DNA from: Mycobacterium sp. URHB0044
GTDB lineage: Bacteria > Actinomycetota > Actinomycetes > Mycobacteriales > Mycobacteriaceae
Direction: 5' to 3'
DNA length: 64,000 nucleotides
NCBI RefSeq assembly: GCF_000620625.1
Contig: NZ_JIAW01000010.1
Coordinates: forward strand, 62,001 to 126,000
Part shown: positions 17,724-27,340 of the stretch, in pieces
Layout: each line of letters opens with the position of its first letter
Position numbering within the stretch: position 1 is the first letter of the stretch
The notes under the pieces: generated by a model
Databases searched by the model: none
What the model saw: only the letters and a program-made list of their open reading frames with translations
What the model was told of the DNA's origin: nothing
Made by a program: the position numbers and the translations under genes

Positions 17724-18988
17724 TGACTCAAGTGTCGTCTCTCGTTTCCCCCAAGGAAGCCGTCACGGCATCGAGGACCCGAATCATCGGTCTCGATGGT
17801 GCGCGCGGTCTATCCTGCCTCGGCGTCGCGATCATGCACATCGGCGGTCACTATTCGCCGAACACGGCATCCGAGTACCGGACCAATCTGTTCGGAACGG
17901 GCCTGATCTTTTTCTACGTCCTCAGTGGATTCCTGTTGTTCCTGCCCTACCTGCGGAACCTCGTGGCCGATCGGGAGGCAGCCAGGTCTCCGAGCGTGAA
18001 GAACTTCGCGATCCACCGGCTCGCCCGCATCATGCCGGGCTACCTGGTCATCTTCCTGCTCTGCAACTACGTCTTCAGCGTGGCCTACGTCCAGAATGCC
18101 GCCATACAGGCCCCACGAACCGATGACGGCACCGGAACTATCACCGACGTGTGGCAGCTTCTGGCCAACCTGACCCTGCTTCAGTCCTATGTGCCGAAGT
18201 ACTTCCAGACCGGCCTGAATCCCTCGTGGTCGTTGACTCTGGAATTTGCCTTCTACGCGTCATTGCCCGCACTCGGTGCGCTGTTGTTCATGCTGCGCAG
18301 ACGGACGTCGATGCCCCCATTCGGTATTGCACTCGTCGCGCCCGGGTTGCTGCTCGTCATCGGGTTCGTCGGCAAGTTGCTCGTGCCATTGCTGATGGCG
18401 CATTTCCACGTGACGGATCCGCTATTGGTGGACTGGGGACCCAATTGGGTCGCGGTATTCCTCCGGAGTTTCGTCGCCAGCGCCGACAACTTCGCGTTCG
18501 GAATGCTTGCCGCCGTCGTCGTGGTGGCGATCGAACGGCGGATGCTGCCCGAGTCGGTCAGCCGCCGCGTGCGGATGGCCTCGATGATCGCCGTGCTGCC
18601 CGCGGGGCTGCTGTGCGCGGTGCTGCTCGCCTCGGGCGGAGTGCCGGCGCTGTTCGGCGTCAGTGGGGTCGCGCTGTTGGCTGGACTGGCGATTCTCGTC
18701 ATCGTGGTGCCCTTGATCCGAGGCGAGACTTCGCACATTGCAAACCTGTTGGAAACTGCGCCCTTTCGATTCGTCGGTAAGATCTCCCTGTCGGCATACC
18801 TATGGCATTTCCCGGTGATGTTGCTTCTCGGTCGTGCAGGCCTGATGGCAAGTGACACGCTCAGCGGGTTGTTGTGGAACGTGGCGATCGGCCTCACCGC
18901 GGCGATACTGATTTCCACGGTGACGTACTACGCCGTGGAACGGCCCGCGGTGAACTGGGCGAGACGATATCGGTACGGGATGACGTGA
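17723..18988 (+). CDS. OafA-type membrane acyltransferase (acyltransferase family 3)
   Basis: A 421-residue polytopic inner-membrane protein with about ten helices. The N-terminal GLDGARGLSCLGVAIMHIGGH carries the conserved His of acyltransferase-3 enzymes, FFYVLSGFLLFLPYLR matches the second conserved block, and SYVPKYFQTGLNPSWSLTLEFAFY matches the WSLxxExxFY signature. These proteins transfer acetyl or other short acyl groups onto exported polysaccharide or glycolipid. It starts one base into the previous stop and its TGA overlaps the following ATG, so it is translated with lipases on both sides, which ties acylation and the hydrolases together. Confidence 0.87.
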   Translation: MTQVSSLVSPKEAVTASRTRIIGLDGARGLSCLGVAIMHIGGHYSPNTASEYRTNLFGTGLIFFYVLSGFLLFLPYLRNLVADREAARSPSVKNFAIHRLARIMPGYLVIFLLCNYVFSVAYVQNAAIQAPRTDDGTGTITDVWQLLANLTLLQSYVPKYFQTGLNPSWSLTLEFAFYASLPALGALLFMLRRRTSMPPFGIALVAPGLLLVIGFVGKLLVPLLMAHFHVTDPLLVDWGPNWVAVFLRSFVASADNFAFGMLAAVVVVAIERRMLPESVSRRVRMASMIAVLPAGLLCAVLLASGGVPALFGVSGVALLAGLAILVIVVPLIRGETSHIANLLETAPFRFVGKISLSAYLWHFPVMLLLGRAGLMASDTLSGLLWNVAIGLTAAILISTVTYYAVERPAVNWARRYRYGMT

Positions 18989-20220
18989 TGCAGAAGTCGC
19001 TGCGGGGGGTCGTGCTGACGCTGACCACCGCGGTCGGCGTCATCTTGTTGGCTGCATCGCTGCCCATCTCCTGGACCATGGTCAACGGGCTGCTCGGATC
19101 GATCACGAGATCCGGGTCGCAAGCCGTGCCGATTCAATCCGCCGACCTCACCGGGGCGGGACCGGGATCGCTGGTGAGCGCAATGACCATGCCTGGCTTG
19201 GCCGCATCGTCGAACGGCCTCCACCTGCAAGCGGCGCGGGTGGTGTACCGGTCGACGTCCGGTGACGGCGGATCGCCCACCGTCGTGTCGGGCAGCGTCT
19301 TCGTCCCACTGGGCGCCGCGCCGTCGGGCGGCTGGCCTGTCGTCGCGTTCGGGCATGGCACCACCGGTATCGACGAAGAATGTGCGCCGTCCACGTCCGA
19401 CTCCCTGATGGGGATGTCCGGCGTGGTGGCGGGGCTTGCCGGCAAGGGCTTCGCGGTCGTGATGCCGGACTACGAGGGTCTCGGTACGCCGGGCGTGCAC
19501 CCGTACACCGACGCGCGGACGGCTGGACTCAACATGATCGACGCGGTTCGTGCGCTGCGTTCCACCTTCAAGAACGTCTCAGCGCGGTGGGCGGCGATAG
19601 GACACTCGCAAGGCGGCGCGGCCGCGTGGGCGGCGGATGAACGCGCCCGCGAGTATGCCCCCGAGCTCGACCTCGTCGGCGCGGCGGCATTGGCGCCCGC
19701 CGCCGACGTCACCAAACTCGTCGACAAGGCGCAGGCGGGCACCCTGACGCCGGATCAGACGCTGGCGTTCGTGCTGGTCGTCGAATCGCTCGCACGCCGG
19801 TTCCCCGATGTGAACCGTGACGACTACCGGCATGGGGCCGCACGGCGATCTTGGGACGTGCTCAGCGCTTGTGCCGGACCGCTGGTCGATCGGCGGGCCG
19901 AGGCGGCAGTGGGCCTGGTGCCTGCCGACGTCGCACCGGACACGCCGGTCGCGGCGGCGCGGGCACGCGAACTGCTTCACCGCTGGGCGCTACCTCAGCA
20001 GGCGCTGTCAGCGCCCATGTACGTCGTGTACGGCACCAGCGACACCCTCATCGACGCGCAATGGACCACCGATGCCATCGCAAGGGCATGCGCGCTGGGC
20101 GGCACGATCGACTGGGACCTACAACCGGGCAAGGGGCACGGGGACATCGACTTCACCCAGGCTCTGTCGTGGATCGCGGACCGATTCACCGGCACGCCGG
20201 TGACGAACGAATGCCGATGA
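18988..20220 (+). CDS. LIP-family alpha/beta hydrolase with N-terminal membrane anchor, copy 5
   Basis: A 410-residue hydrolase with an N-terminal hydrophobic helix (about residues 8-28) and no lipobox. Motifs are AFGHGTTGID, PDYEGLGTPGVHPYTDARTAG (Glu instead of Gln in the YQGLG block), nucleophile Ser207 in GHSQGG, YGTSDTLID (Asp) and KGHGDIDF (His). The true start is the ATG at 18988, overlapping the acyltransferase stop by one base; an in-frame extension back to 18874 lies inside the acyltransferase. It is the last gene of the chain begun at 9492. It is closest to copy 3. Confidence 0.85.
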   Translation: MQKSLRGVVLTLTTAVGVILLAASLPISWTMVNGLLGSITRSGSQAVPIQSADLTGAGPGSLVSAMTMPGLAASSNGLHLQAARVVYRSTSGDGGSPTVVSGSVFVPLGAAPSGGWPVVAFGHGTTGIDEECAPSTSDSLMGMSGVVAGLAGKGFAVVMPDYEGLGTPGVHPYTDARTAGLNMIDAVRALRSTFKNVSARWAAIGHSQGGAAAWAADERAREYAPELDLVGAAALAPAADVTKLVDKAQAGTLTPDQTLAFVLVVESLARRFPDVNRDDYRHGAARRSWDVLSACAGPLVDRRAEAAVGLVPADVAPDTPVAAARARELLHRWALPQQALSAPMYVVYGTSDTLIDAQWTTDAIARACALGGTIDWDLQPGKGHGDIDFTQALSWIADRFTGTPVTNECR

Positions 20221-20593
20221 ACGGTTGCCTTGCGTTGAAGGCTTGTTGAGCGGTCGGGTCGTCATCGTGCGGAGACGATTCGGAACGTTTGTCAGCCGGC
20301 GATATCGCCCGTCGCGCGCCCTGCGCATATTTCACCGATGATTGTCCGACGGACCGGTGTCGACCGTCCGGCTGGTCGCATCGCGGCGCTACCGATAGTC
20401 GTTACACGGATGGGACTTCGTTTACACCTATCCATTTAGCCTCCTCGCGAAAGCGGTCTGACGGGGTGAATGTTCGTGACCAGGCTATTCACCGAATATG
20501 TGGCGTCGGCTGGCAAACAGTGCAATAGTGTTACGGGGCATGAGGGGGAACCCCATCGCGAAAGCTGCCAGCAAACAGGAGGTACGGCGACCA
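20221..20593. other. Intergenic region upstream of the phosphoglycosyltransferase
   Basis: This is 373 bp between lipase copy 5 and the next gene. It is the only long gap on the plus strand of the island after 9492, so the downstream gene probably has its own promoter here. It contains AGGAGGT at 20577-20583, which places the ribosome site for the GTG at 20594. I see no convincing hairpin terminator and no clear -35/-10 pair. Confidence 0.4.
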
Positions 20594-22084
20594 GTGTCGG
20601 TGGCAGAAGAGGTTTACGCTCCCGCCAGGACGCCCCTTAGGGCGGTCACTCCCTCGGCAGGTCCGCGATGGCAGCGGCGCTACGTGCACGCGCTCATCGT
20701 CACCGACGTGCTCGTGGTGATGGCGGCGATGGCATGCGCTCAGATGATCAAGCTCGGACGGCCGATCACGGCCCTCGATCCGGCCTCGATCTACTTCTCG
20801 ATTCTCTCGGTCTTCGTGGCCGCGATCTGGCTGGCACTGCTGGCCGCCTACCGCACCCGTTCGCCGCGCATCGTCGGCGCCGGCGTCGAGGAATACCGGC
20901 GGGTGGTGTCCGCGACGCTCGCGACCATCGGCGTCGTCGCCGTCGCCCTGATGATCTTCCGCCCGGAGTACGCCCGCGGTTACCTCGCCGTCGCGTTCCC
21001 GCTCGGCCTCGCCGGTTTGATGGTCAGCCGCAACATCTGCCGCGGTTATCTGGCCAGGCAGCGTCGTCGGGGGCAGTGCGTCGTCACGGTGCTCGCGGTT
21101 GGCGATGCCCGCGCCGTGCGCAGCCTGGTTCAGTCGCTCACCCGTGGCTGGGGCTACGGCTACTCGGTCGTCGGCGTCTGCCTCACCGGGCGTAGTTCGG
21201 GCGGCACCATCGACATTCCGGGTGTTGGCACGCTGCCCGTGCTCGGCGACGAGGGCAAGGTCCACGACGCGATCCTCAAGACCAACGCCGATACGGTCGC
21301 GCTGACCACCACTGACCACCTCGGCCCCGAAGGCGTCCGGGAACTGTCCTGGGACCTGCACACACTTGGCGTTGACCTGGTCGTCACGCCCGGTGTCGTG
21401 GACGTCGCAGGCCCGCGCCTGACCATGCGCCCCGTCGCCGGTCTGCCGCTGATCCACGTGGAGAAGCCGCAATACAGCGGCACCAAGAAGATCCAGAAGC
21501 TGGCGTTCGACTACTTCGTGTCGATCTCGGTGCTGCTGGGTGCGCTGCCCGTGATGATCGCCGCGGCCGTCGCCATCAAGCTGACCAGTAGGGGCCCGGT
21601 GTTCTACCGCTCCGAACGCATCGGTCTCGAGGGCACGCCGTTCCAGATGATCAAGTTCCGGACGATGGTGGAAGACGCCGACAAGCAGGTCGACAGTCTG
21701 GTCCACATCAACGAGAGCGTGGGCGGCGTCCTCTTCAAGATCAAGGACGACCCGCGCATCACCGCCGTCGGCCGCCTGCTGCGCAAGTACAGCATCGACG
21801 AGCTCCCGCAGTTCTTCAACGTCCTGCGCCGCGACATGAGCGTCGTGGGCCCGCGCCCGCCTCTGCGCCGCGAGGTGGACACCTACAACGACCAGGTTCG
21901 CCGCCGGCTGCTCGTCCTGCCCGGCATCACCGGACTGTGGCAAGTGAGCGGTCGCTCGGACTTGTCATGGGAGGACTCGGTCCGCCTGGACCTGTCGTAC
22001 GTGGAGAACTGGTCCATCACCAACGACGTGCTCATCGCCGTGAAGACCATTCGCACCGTCGCCACCGGATCCGGCGCTTACTGA
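20594..22084 (+). CDS. WbaP/WcaJ-like polyprenyl-phosphate sugar-1-phosphate transferase (initiating enzyme)
   Basis: A 496-residue polytopic phosphoglycosyltransferase. Four to five N-terminal helices are followed by a nucleotide-fold CoA-binding-like middle domain. The C-terminal bacterial sugar transferase domain (from SRGPVFYRSERIG) has the membrane-reentrant catalytic part with KYSIDELPQ (Asp-Glu pair), VVGPRPPL, and ITGLWQVSGRSDLSWEDSVRLDLSYVENWS. It loads the first sugar phosphate onto undecaprenyl/decaprenyl phosphate, which the glycosyltransferases at 2825-7065 would extend. The GTG at 20594 has a strong AGGAGGT site; in-frame ATGs at 20498 and 20540 would add 32 or 18 uncharacteristic residues. 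It marks the right end of the island. Confidence 0.88.
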   Translation: MSVAEEVYAPARTPLRAVTPSAGPRWQRRYVHALIVTDVLVVMAAMACAQMIKLGRPITALDPASIYFSILSVFVAAIWLALLAAYRTRSPRIVGAGVEEYRRVVSATLATIGVVAVALMIFRPEYARGYLAVAFPLGLAGLMVSRNICRGYLARQRRRGQCVVTVLAVGDARAVRSLVQSLTRGWGYGYSVVGVCLTGRSSGGTIDIPGVGTLPVLGDEGKVHDAILKTNADTVALTTTDHLGPEGVRELSWDLHTLGVDLVVTPGVVDVAGPRLTMRPVAGLPLIHVEKPQYSGTKKIQKLAFDYFVSISVLLGALPVMIAAAVAIKLTSRGPVFYRSERIGLEGTPFQMIKFRTMVEDADKQVDSLVHINESVGGVLFKIKDDPRITAVGRLLRKYSIDELPQFFNVLRRDMSVVGPRPPLRREVDTYNDQVRRRLLVLPGITGLWQVSGRSDLSWEDSVRLDLSYVENWSITNDVLIAVKTIRTVATGSGAY

Positions 22085-22344
22085 GCGTCGGCCGGCTGAG
22101 GCAGGCACACGGGCTCCGGCCAGCAACCATCGTCACGCGGCCCAGCCGGTCTCCCTCGGGGAGTTACTCGGACGTCACCGCAAAATGAGAAGATGCGCCG
22201 CTATTCGGCTGCAGTCGAATTTCCCAAACGCACGAGATCTTCACGAGATCTACGCGGTAACCGAGCGTATCGGTCGAAGCTCGCGAACTCATACCGAGAC
22301 CGGCCGTTCGTGACCGGAAACACACCGCAATAGGCTGTCGCACC

Positions 22345-23178
22345 ATGACTACTGACGACTGGCGAAATCCCCTGGATGCCGCCGCGCTGCGGGACGCTTC
22401 TCGCGGCGCACGGTGGCGGCGGATCGACGTGGTGGCAGAGACCGGCTCCACCAACGCCGATCTGATCGCGCGCGCGGCGGCGGGCGAGGACATCGACGGC
22501 GCGGTGCTCATCGCCGAACATCAGACCGCGGGACGTGGCCGCAATGGCCGCACCTGGTCGGCCGTTCCCCGTACCCAGGTCACGATGTCGGTCGGCGTAA
22601 ATGCGGAGGACATCCCCAACCAGGCATGGGGATGGATCCCGTTGGTGGCCGGTTTGGCCGTGCTCGACGCCGTCGCGGCAGTGGCTGGCGCGGAGGCAGG
22701 CCTGAAGTGGCCCAACGACGTACTGGCGCGACCGCCCGCCACGGGGAAGCTGGCAGGCATTCTGGCCGAGGTGGCGGCGCCCGCGCCCGTCATCGTGATC
22801 GGCATCGGACTGAACGTATCGCTGCGGGCCGACGAACTGCCCGATCCCGGCGCGACGTCGCTGGCCATCCTCGGCGGCCGTCCCACCGACCGCCGAGAGC
22901 TCGTCGTCGCACTGCTGGACGGTCTGGCGCGCCGGCTCGACGGGCTGCGGGCGGCAGGCGGCGCCGATCCCGCCCTGGTGTCCGAGTACACCGCGCGCAG
23001 TCTCACCATCGGCATGCGTGTCCGCGCCACGCTGCCCGGGAACCGCGAGATCATCGGCGACGCGGCGGGCGTCGACGACCAGGGCCGACTGCGCATCGAC
23101 AGCGGCGACGAGACAGTCGTGGTGGCGGCGGGAGACATCGTGCATCTTCGGCCCTTCGAGAGCGCCGGGTCTGGGTAG
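22345..23178 (+). CDS. birA: Biotin-[acetyl-CoA-carboxylase] ligase BirA
   Basis: A 277-residue group I biotin protein ligase that adenylates biotin and attaches it to AccA-type carboxylase subunits. The biotin/ATP site is visible as ETGSTNADL, the flexible loop GRGRNGRTW, and LKWPNDVL with the catalytic Lys, followed by GKLAGILAE and the small C-terminal domain. There is no N-terminal helix-turn-helix, so it is not the E. coli type repressor. Its usual mycobacterial neighbour accD5 is now about 19.7 kb away. A CACGAGATCT direct repeat (22231 and 22242) lies in its upstream region, of unknown meaning. Confidence 0.95.
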   Translation: MTTDDWRNPLDAAALRDASRGARWRRIDVVAETGSTNADLIARAAAGEDIDGAVLIAEHQTAGRGRNGRTWSAVPRTQVTMSVGVNAEDIPNQAWGWIPLVAGLAVLDAVAAVAGAEAGLKWPNDVLARPPATGKLAGILAEVAAPAPVIVIGIGLNVSLRADELPDPGATSLAILGGRPTDRRELVVALLDGLARRLDGLRAAGGADPALVSEYTARSLTIGMRVRATLPGNREIIGDAAGVDDQGRLRIDSGDETVVVAAGDIVHLRPFESAGSG

Positions 23179-23187
23179 AGTCGCACC

Positions 23188-23706
23188 GTGGGATACCCGG
23201 ATAACGTGCTGGCCGCCGACGAGCGCGTCGTGCTGCACCGGCATCCGCACTGGAAGCGGTTGATCGGACCCGTCCTCGTGCTTCTGCTCGCGACCGCACT
23301 TGCGGCGTTCGGCGCCGCGGTGGTCAACCAGACCGACTGGAGCGGCACGGCCAAGAACGTCGTGATGGCCGTGATCGGAGCGGTCTGGCTGATCATCGTC
23401 GGATGGTTGGTCCTGTGGCCATTCCTGAACTGGCGCACAACGCATTTCGTCATCACCGACCGCCGGGTGATGTTCCGCCACGGCCTGCTGACCCGCGCCG
23501 GGATCGACATCCCGCTGGCGAGGATCAACAGCGTCGAGTTCCGGCACGGCTTGCTCGACAGGATGCTGCGCACGGGCACGCTGATCATCGAATCGGCGAG
23601 CCAGGATCCCCTAGAGTTTCACGACATTCCGCGCGTCGAGCAGGTGCACTCCCTGCTCTATCACGAAGTCTTCGACACCCTCGGTTCCGAGGAATCGCCG
23701 AGCTGA
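23188..23706 (+). CDS. PH-domain membrane protein (Rv3278c-like)
   Basis: A 172-residue inner-membrane protein: two helices (about residues 25-46 and 58-80) followed by a bacterial PH (bPH2/DUF304-like) domain with TTHFVITDRRVMFRHGLLTR and DIPLARINSVEF. The function of the family is unknown. It has a GTG start nine bases after birA, so likely co-transcribed. The gene order birA-this gene-gtrA matches Rv3279c-Rv3277. The last 46 bases overlap the convergent gtrA-like gene. Confidence 0.85.
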   Translation: MGYPDNVLAADERVVLHRHPHWKRLIGPVLVLLLATALAAFGAAVVNQTDWSGTAKNVVMAVIGAVWLIIVGWLVLWPFLNWRTTHFVITDRRVMFRHGLLTRAGIDIPLARINSVEFRHGLLDRMLRTGTLIIESASQDPLEFHDIPRVEQVHSLLYHEVFDTLGSEESPS

Positions 23707-24335
23707 TCCGACTTGCGGGCCTTCCTGCCGCGCAGCGGCGTGACCGTGCCGTCCTGATCCTTCAGAGCCCGACTCTCGTAGCCGTCCTCGATCGCCTCGG
23801 CGATGCCGCCTGCGGTCATCGTCGCCTCGACCGCCTTGTCGGGGTTGCGGCCGAATTCGTCGGGGAACACCCAACGGCGGAACGCCCAGAACCGGAATGC
23901 CATCTGCAGCAGGTTGCCGATGATGTATGCCGAGACGAAGTCGGCGATGTTCTCCATGGTCAGCGATACGTCGGGCACCCGGAGCTGTAGCACGTAGCTG
24001 GAGAAGTACAGCGGGGCCATGCTGAGGAGCACGCCGACACCGCTGACGCCGAAGAACAGCAGCGCCTCGTGGTGGCGTTCCCGCCCGCCGCGGTCGCGGA
24101 AGCTCCATTCCCGATTCAGGATGTAGGACGCGATGACCGCGACGATGCCCGAGATGATCTTGGCGGTCACCGGCTTGGGTTCGAGGATCGTCAACTTCAG
24201 CGTGTAGAAGATCGCGGAGTCGATGATGAACGTCGTCCCACCAACGATGGCGAACTTGATCAGCTCGTGATGCTGTTCGGCGTATGGCCGGATCACACCC
24301 GGCAGCCGCGCGATGGTGGCATCAGTGAAAGACAC
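23661..24335 (-). CDS. GtrA-like membrane protein (Rv3277-like)
   Basis: A 224-residue GtrA-family (PF04138) protein with four membrane helices from about residue 25 to 150 (IKFAIVGGTTFIIDSAIFYTL, ISGIVAVIASYILNREWSF, FGVSGVGVLLS, AYIIGNLLQMAFRFWAFRRWVF) and a charged cytoplasmic tail. GtrA proteins are thought to help move polyprenyl-linked sugars or interact with cell-wall glycosyltransferases. I use the GTG at 24335 (SFTDATIARLPG); an in-frame extension to 24443 covers the purK promoter and looks non-coding. It is divergent from purK. Confidence 0.85.
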   Translation of the reverse strand: MSFTDATIARLPGVIRPYAEQHHELIKFAIVGGTTFIIDSAIFYTLKLTILEPKPVTAKIISGIVAVIASYILNREWSFRDRGGRERHHEALLFFGVSGVGVLLSMAPLYFSSYVLQLRVPDVSLTMENIADFVSAYIIGNLLQMAFRFWAFRRWVFPDEFGRNPDKAVEATMTAGGIAEAIEDGYESRALKDQDGTVTPLRGRKARKSDQLGDSSEPRVSKTS

Positions 24336-24417
24336 AAGAGCGCAGTCTACGGAAATCCGGCACCCGACGTGTACCCGCGCAGGTGGCGGCCGGTTCCGGC
24401 CGTGACAACATAGCAGC

Positions 24418-25626
24418 GTGAGTGCACCCCCAGTCGTAGCCATGATCGGTGGCGGCCAGCTGGCCAGGATGACCCATCAGGCGGCAATCGCGCTCGGCCA
24501 GACGCTGCGCGTGCTCGCTGCTGCTCCCGACGATCCGGCCGCTCAGGTGAGCCCCGACGTGGTGCTCGGCGCGCACACCGACATCGATGCGTTGCGCGCA
24601 GCGGCCAAGGGCGCGGATGCGTTGACCTTCGACCACGAACACGTGCCCACCGAGCTGCTCGAGAAGTTGGTCGCCGAGGGCGTCAAGGTGGCTCCGCCGC
24701 CGGAGGCGCTGATCCACGCGCAGGACAAACTGGTGATGCGGCGACGACTGCACGCGCTTGGGGCGCCGGTGCCGCGGTTCGCCGAGGTGACGAAGGTCGA
24801 CGACGTCGACGACTTCGCCGCGCTGGTCGGCGGCCCGATCGTCGTCAAGACGGTGCGCGGCGGCTACGACGGCCGCGGCGTCATCCTCGCCCGTGACGTC
24901 ACCGAGGCGCGTGAGGCAGCGGGCCGGTATCTGGCCGACGGCGTGGCGGTACTCGTCGAGGAACGCGTCGACATGCGGCGTGAACTGTCCGCACTGGTGG
25001 CCCGTTCGCCCTTCGGGCAGGGCGCGGCCTGGCCGATCGTTCAGACCGTCCAGCAAGACGGCATCTGCGTCGAGGTCATCGCGCCCGCGCCCGCCCTGGA
25101 TCCCGAGTTGGGTCGTGCCGCAGGCGCTCTGGGTCTGCGGCTGGCCGAGGAGCTCGGGGTGGTCGGCGTGCTGGCCGTCGAGCTGTTCGAGACCAAGGAC
25201 GGCGGGCTGCTGGTCAACGAATTGGCGATGCGCCCGCACAACTCCGGGCACTGGACCATGGACGGATCCAGGACCAGCCAGTTCGAACAACACCTGCGTG
25301 CGGTTCTGGACTATCCGCTCGGCGCGACGGGTGCAATCGCGCCGCTGACCGTGATGGCCAACGTGCTCGGCGCGCCGACTGCGCCGGCGATCAGCATGGA
25401 CGAGCGGCTGCATCACCTGTTCGCGCGGATGCCGGACGCCAAGGTGCACCTGTACGGGAAGTCGGAGCGGTCGGGGCGCAAGATCGGGCACGTGAACCTG
25501 CTCGGGGCGCCCGACGGATCGGCCGCCGACGAAGACTACGTGGCGGAATTACGGGAGCGGGCGGCACGCGCCGCGCACTACCTCTCGCACGGTGAGTGGA
25601 CGGATGGATGGGACGAACATGCCTAG
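24418..25626 (+). CDS. purK: 5-(carboxyamino)imidazole ribonucleotide synthase PurK
   Basis: A 402-residue ATP-grasp enzyme converting AIR, ATP and bicarbonate to N5-CAIR in purine synthesis. The N-terminal [10 protein letters not shown], the loop [12 protein letters not shown] and the metal-binding end [18 protein letters not shown] are characteristic. GTG start at 24418. Its stop lies just inside the start of purE, so the two steps are translated together. Confidence 0.95.
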   Translation: MSAPPVVAMIGGGQLARMTHQAAIALGQTLRVLAAAPDDPAAQVSPDVVLGAHTDIDALRAAAKGADALTFDHEHVPTELLEKLVAEGVKVAPPPEALIHAQDKLVMRRRLHALGAPVPRFAEVTKVDDVDDFAALVGGPIVVKTVRGGYDGRGVILARDVTEAREAAGRYLADGVAVLVEERVDMRRELSALVARSPFGQGAAWPIVQTVQQDGICVEVIAPAPALDPELGRAAGALGLRLAEELGVVGVLAVELFETKDGGLLVNELAMRPHNSGHWTMDGSRTSQFEQHLRAVLDYPLGATGAIAPLTVMANVLGAPTAPAISMDERLHHLFARMPDAKVHLYGKSERSGRKIGHVNLLGAPDGSAADEDYVAELRERAARAAHYLSHGEWTDGWDEHA

Positions 25627-26152
25627 CCCTCGAGTTGGCGTGATCATGGGCAGCGACAGCGACTGGTCGGTCATGGAAGACGCGGCGACCGCGCTGGCCG
25701 AGTTCGACGTGCCCTTCGAAGTCGGCGTGGTGTCGGCGCACCGCACGCCCGGTCGGATGCTCGACTACGCGCGGAACGCGGCGGGCCGCGGCCTCGAGGT
25801 CGTCATCGCCGGAGCGGGTGGCGCAGCGCATCTGCCCGGCATGGTCGCCGCCGCAACGCCGCTGCCGGTGATCGGCGTACCGGTGCCACTCGCGCGCCTC
25901 GACGGCATGGATTCGTTGCTGTCGATCGTGCAGATGCCCTCGGGCGTACCGGTCGCGACGGTGTCGATCGGCGGCGGCCGCAATGCGGGTCTGCTGGCGG
26001 TACGCATCCTCGGCTCGTCGGATCCCGCGTTGCGCGCCCGCATGGAGGGCTTCCAGGCCGATCTGGAGGCCATGGTGCTGCAGAAGGACGCGGCGCTGCG
26101 GGATCGGCTGCTGGGCGACGCGGCAGCACCAGGTAAAGTTACCGGCGAGTAG
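25619..26152 (+). CDS. purE: N5-CAIR mutase PurE
   Basis: A 177-residue class I PurE that rearranges N5-CAIR to CAIR. The sequence keeps [18 protein letters not shown] with the conserved His, and [11 protein letters not shown]. The ATG at 25619 overlaps the purK stop and gives a length close to the M. tuberculosis protein; ATG 25604 (five residues longer) or GTG 25592 are alternatives. The C-terminus runs to 26152, 12 bases before fadE25. Confidence 0.93.
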   Translation: MPSPRVGVIMGSDSDWSVMEDAATALAEFDVPFEVGVVSAHRTPGRMLDYARNAAGRGLEVVIAGAGGAAHLPGMVAAATPLPVIGVPVPLARLDGMDSLLSIVQMPSGVPVATVSIGGGRNAGLLAVRILGSSDPALRARMEGFQADLEAMVLQKDAALRDRLLGDAAAPGKVTGE

Positions 26153-26164
26153 CAAGGAGTTCTC

Positions 26165-27328
<1,164 letters not shown>

Positions 27329-27340
27329 GCCCGGTGACGG

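Noticed and set aside
22231-22251. CACGAGATCT direct repeat upstream of birA as a BirA operator
   Set aside because: This BirA lacks a DNA-binding domain, the repeat is short and not palindromic overall, and two chance copies are plausible.
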